Assembly: GCF_000296775.1 (NCBI RefSeq)
Contig: NZ_AJLE01000003.1
Location: forward strand, 124,001-188,000
From: Sulfurovum sp. AR
GTDB taxonomy: Bacteria; Campylobacterota; Campylobacteria; Campylobacterales; Sulfurovaceae
Length of the DNA: 64,000 nt
Direction: 5' to 3'
Shown: positions 63,159-64,000 of the stretch, piece after piece
Layout: each line of letters starts with the position of its first letter
Numbering within the stretch: position 1 is the first letter of the stretch
The notes under the pieces: model-generated
Databases searched by the model: none
The model's input: only the letters and a program-made list of their open reading frames with translations
Told to the model about the DNA's origin: nothing
Position numbers and translations under genes: made by a program

Positions 63159-64000
63159 TGGAGCATGCATTTATCAAATACGTAGCCAAGGGGTCTAACA
63201 GCAACACATACAAATTTGCTTTAGCAAAATTTCTTCTGGATTACTCCCGAAGTAAAAAAATTATTTCCGATTGCACTATCAGTTATAATGAGATTGCTAC
63301 AAAATTTTTAGAGTACTACTGGTTCCAGGAATGTAAATATAAATTCAAACAAGATTTTAATAAAGATAAAATGCCCGTAGTGATTCGGCTAATACAGAAA
63401 TATTGTGGTACGGAATATATCCCTGAAACTTATGAGAAATACTTTCAAGATAAAAAAGATATACAAAAAAAACTCATATCTGATATAGAAAAACAATGTT
63501 TTAAGGATGTGATTCCCAGATTTCAATCTGATGGAGAAAACCCTTTTTATATGCATTTTCATCAAATCTCTGAAAGTGAACGAAAATTTATGCCACCCCA
63601 AACTGAAAAAAGGCATATTATATTAAATTACAAAGCGCTCTCTTTTTTTAAAGAAGAATATGAAACGTTAACTAAGATTTTGATTTTAGAGTGGGCAAAG
63701 TTTCTTGAAAAAACGAACTTTACGCCAAGACTCATATCTAAAATAGAACTTATGAAAGATCCCAAAAGAAATTCACTAAACAAATTTAGGAAAATTCTCT
63801 TGGAAATGGATAACAAATGTTTTTATTGCGGAGAATCTTTTGACAATAAAACCATACATATAGACCATTTTATACCCTGGTCATATATCTATGAAGATGA
63901 GATATGGAATCTGGTACAGGCTTGTTCAAACTGCAATCTTATTAAAAGTGATGCTTTACCTCCAAAACAATATATTCAAAAAATAACCACAAGAAATGAA
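63159..64000 (+). CDS. HNH endonuclease-domain protein (3' end beyond window)
   Basis: The visible 280 residues begin MEHAFIKYVAKGSNSNTYKF (a helical N-terminal domain) and reach a typical HNH site near residue 225: CFYCGESFDNKTIHIDHFIP, then WNLVQACSNCNLIKS, with two Cys pairs and the His-Asp-His core. The frame is open to the right edge. N-terminal helical plus C-terminal HNH proteins of this sort occur in defence islands beside methyltransferase genes. Confidence 0.8.

Overview
Organism. Gene content and style (A+T-rich DNA; RtcB/archease, SelO, epimerase-type threonine dehydrogenase, acyl-AMP ligase fusion, LlaJI-like restriction genes) suggest the chromosome of a Campylobacterota bacterium of the Sulfurovum/Sulfurimonas type. 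This is an inference from sequence features; no database was searched. The left part is mostly housekeeping; from about 16 kb onward the window is increasingly accessory (islands, defence genes, gene remains).

Layout. 1-16 kb: a sugar-nucleotide transferase running off the left edge, a CBM48 mini-protein, a META-domain protein, a c-di-GMP-I riboswitch upstream of a small ORF and an Asp-rich lipoprotein, a double-Cache periplasmic protein, RtcB with archease, an ACP-acyl-AMP ligase-acyltransferase fusion facing an acyl-CoA synthetase, a DedA protein, a perfect 96-bp tandem duplication, the threonine-to-glycine pair Kbl/Tdh, and a sirtuin. 16-31 kb: five same-direction copies of a repeat whose left end looks like the 3' end of a tRNA-Ser gene (15960, 20395, 26629, 28186, 31284). 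They divide this stretch into blocks: small membrane proteins with SelO and tRNA-Leu; a CusCBA-type metal efflux operon preceded by an integrase N-terminal remnant; initiator tRNA with a cold-shock gene; and a complete retron (phosphoribosyltransferase-like effector, winged-helix protein, msr-msd RNA bounded by 22-bp inverted repeats, reverse transcriptase).

31-43 kb: a WYL regulator followed by several accessory nucleic-acid genes (two proteins resembling the uracil-DNA-glycosylase fold, a DUF2779 nuclease, a PD-(D/E)XK protein, a double AAA+ ATPase), then an SOS-type module (SRAP protein, LexA/CI-like repressor, divergent Y-family polymerase). 43-59 kb: a four-gene operon around a MORC/MutL-like GHKL ATPase with a DUF6339 protein, followed by a large restriction-modification locus: two m5C methyltransferases, a controller HTH protein, Vsr, and two paralogous three-gene sets (putative DNA-recognition protein, McrB-like, McrC-like). 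An inverted McrC fragment lies at the far end of the locus. 59-64 kb: terminase remains, a PIN toxin pair, an 11-bp iteron-like array with palindromes, a GIY-YIG nuclease, a methyltransferase and an HNH endonuclease running off the right edge.

How it fits together. Two defence genes, the retron reverse transcriptase and the first recognition protein of the restriction locus, are split by one-base shifts at homopolymers (A7 and T8 in coding sense). Joining the frames restores family-like proteins, so slippage-based switching, recoding or sequencing error must be told apart. The most interesting parts are the retron with its frameshift, the duplicated LlaJI-like locus beside the GHKL operon, the att-like repeat series, the riboswitch whose outer stem can include a start codon, and the iteron-like array.
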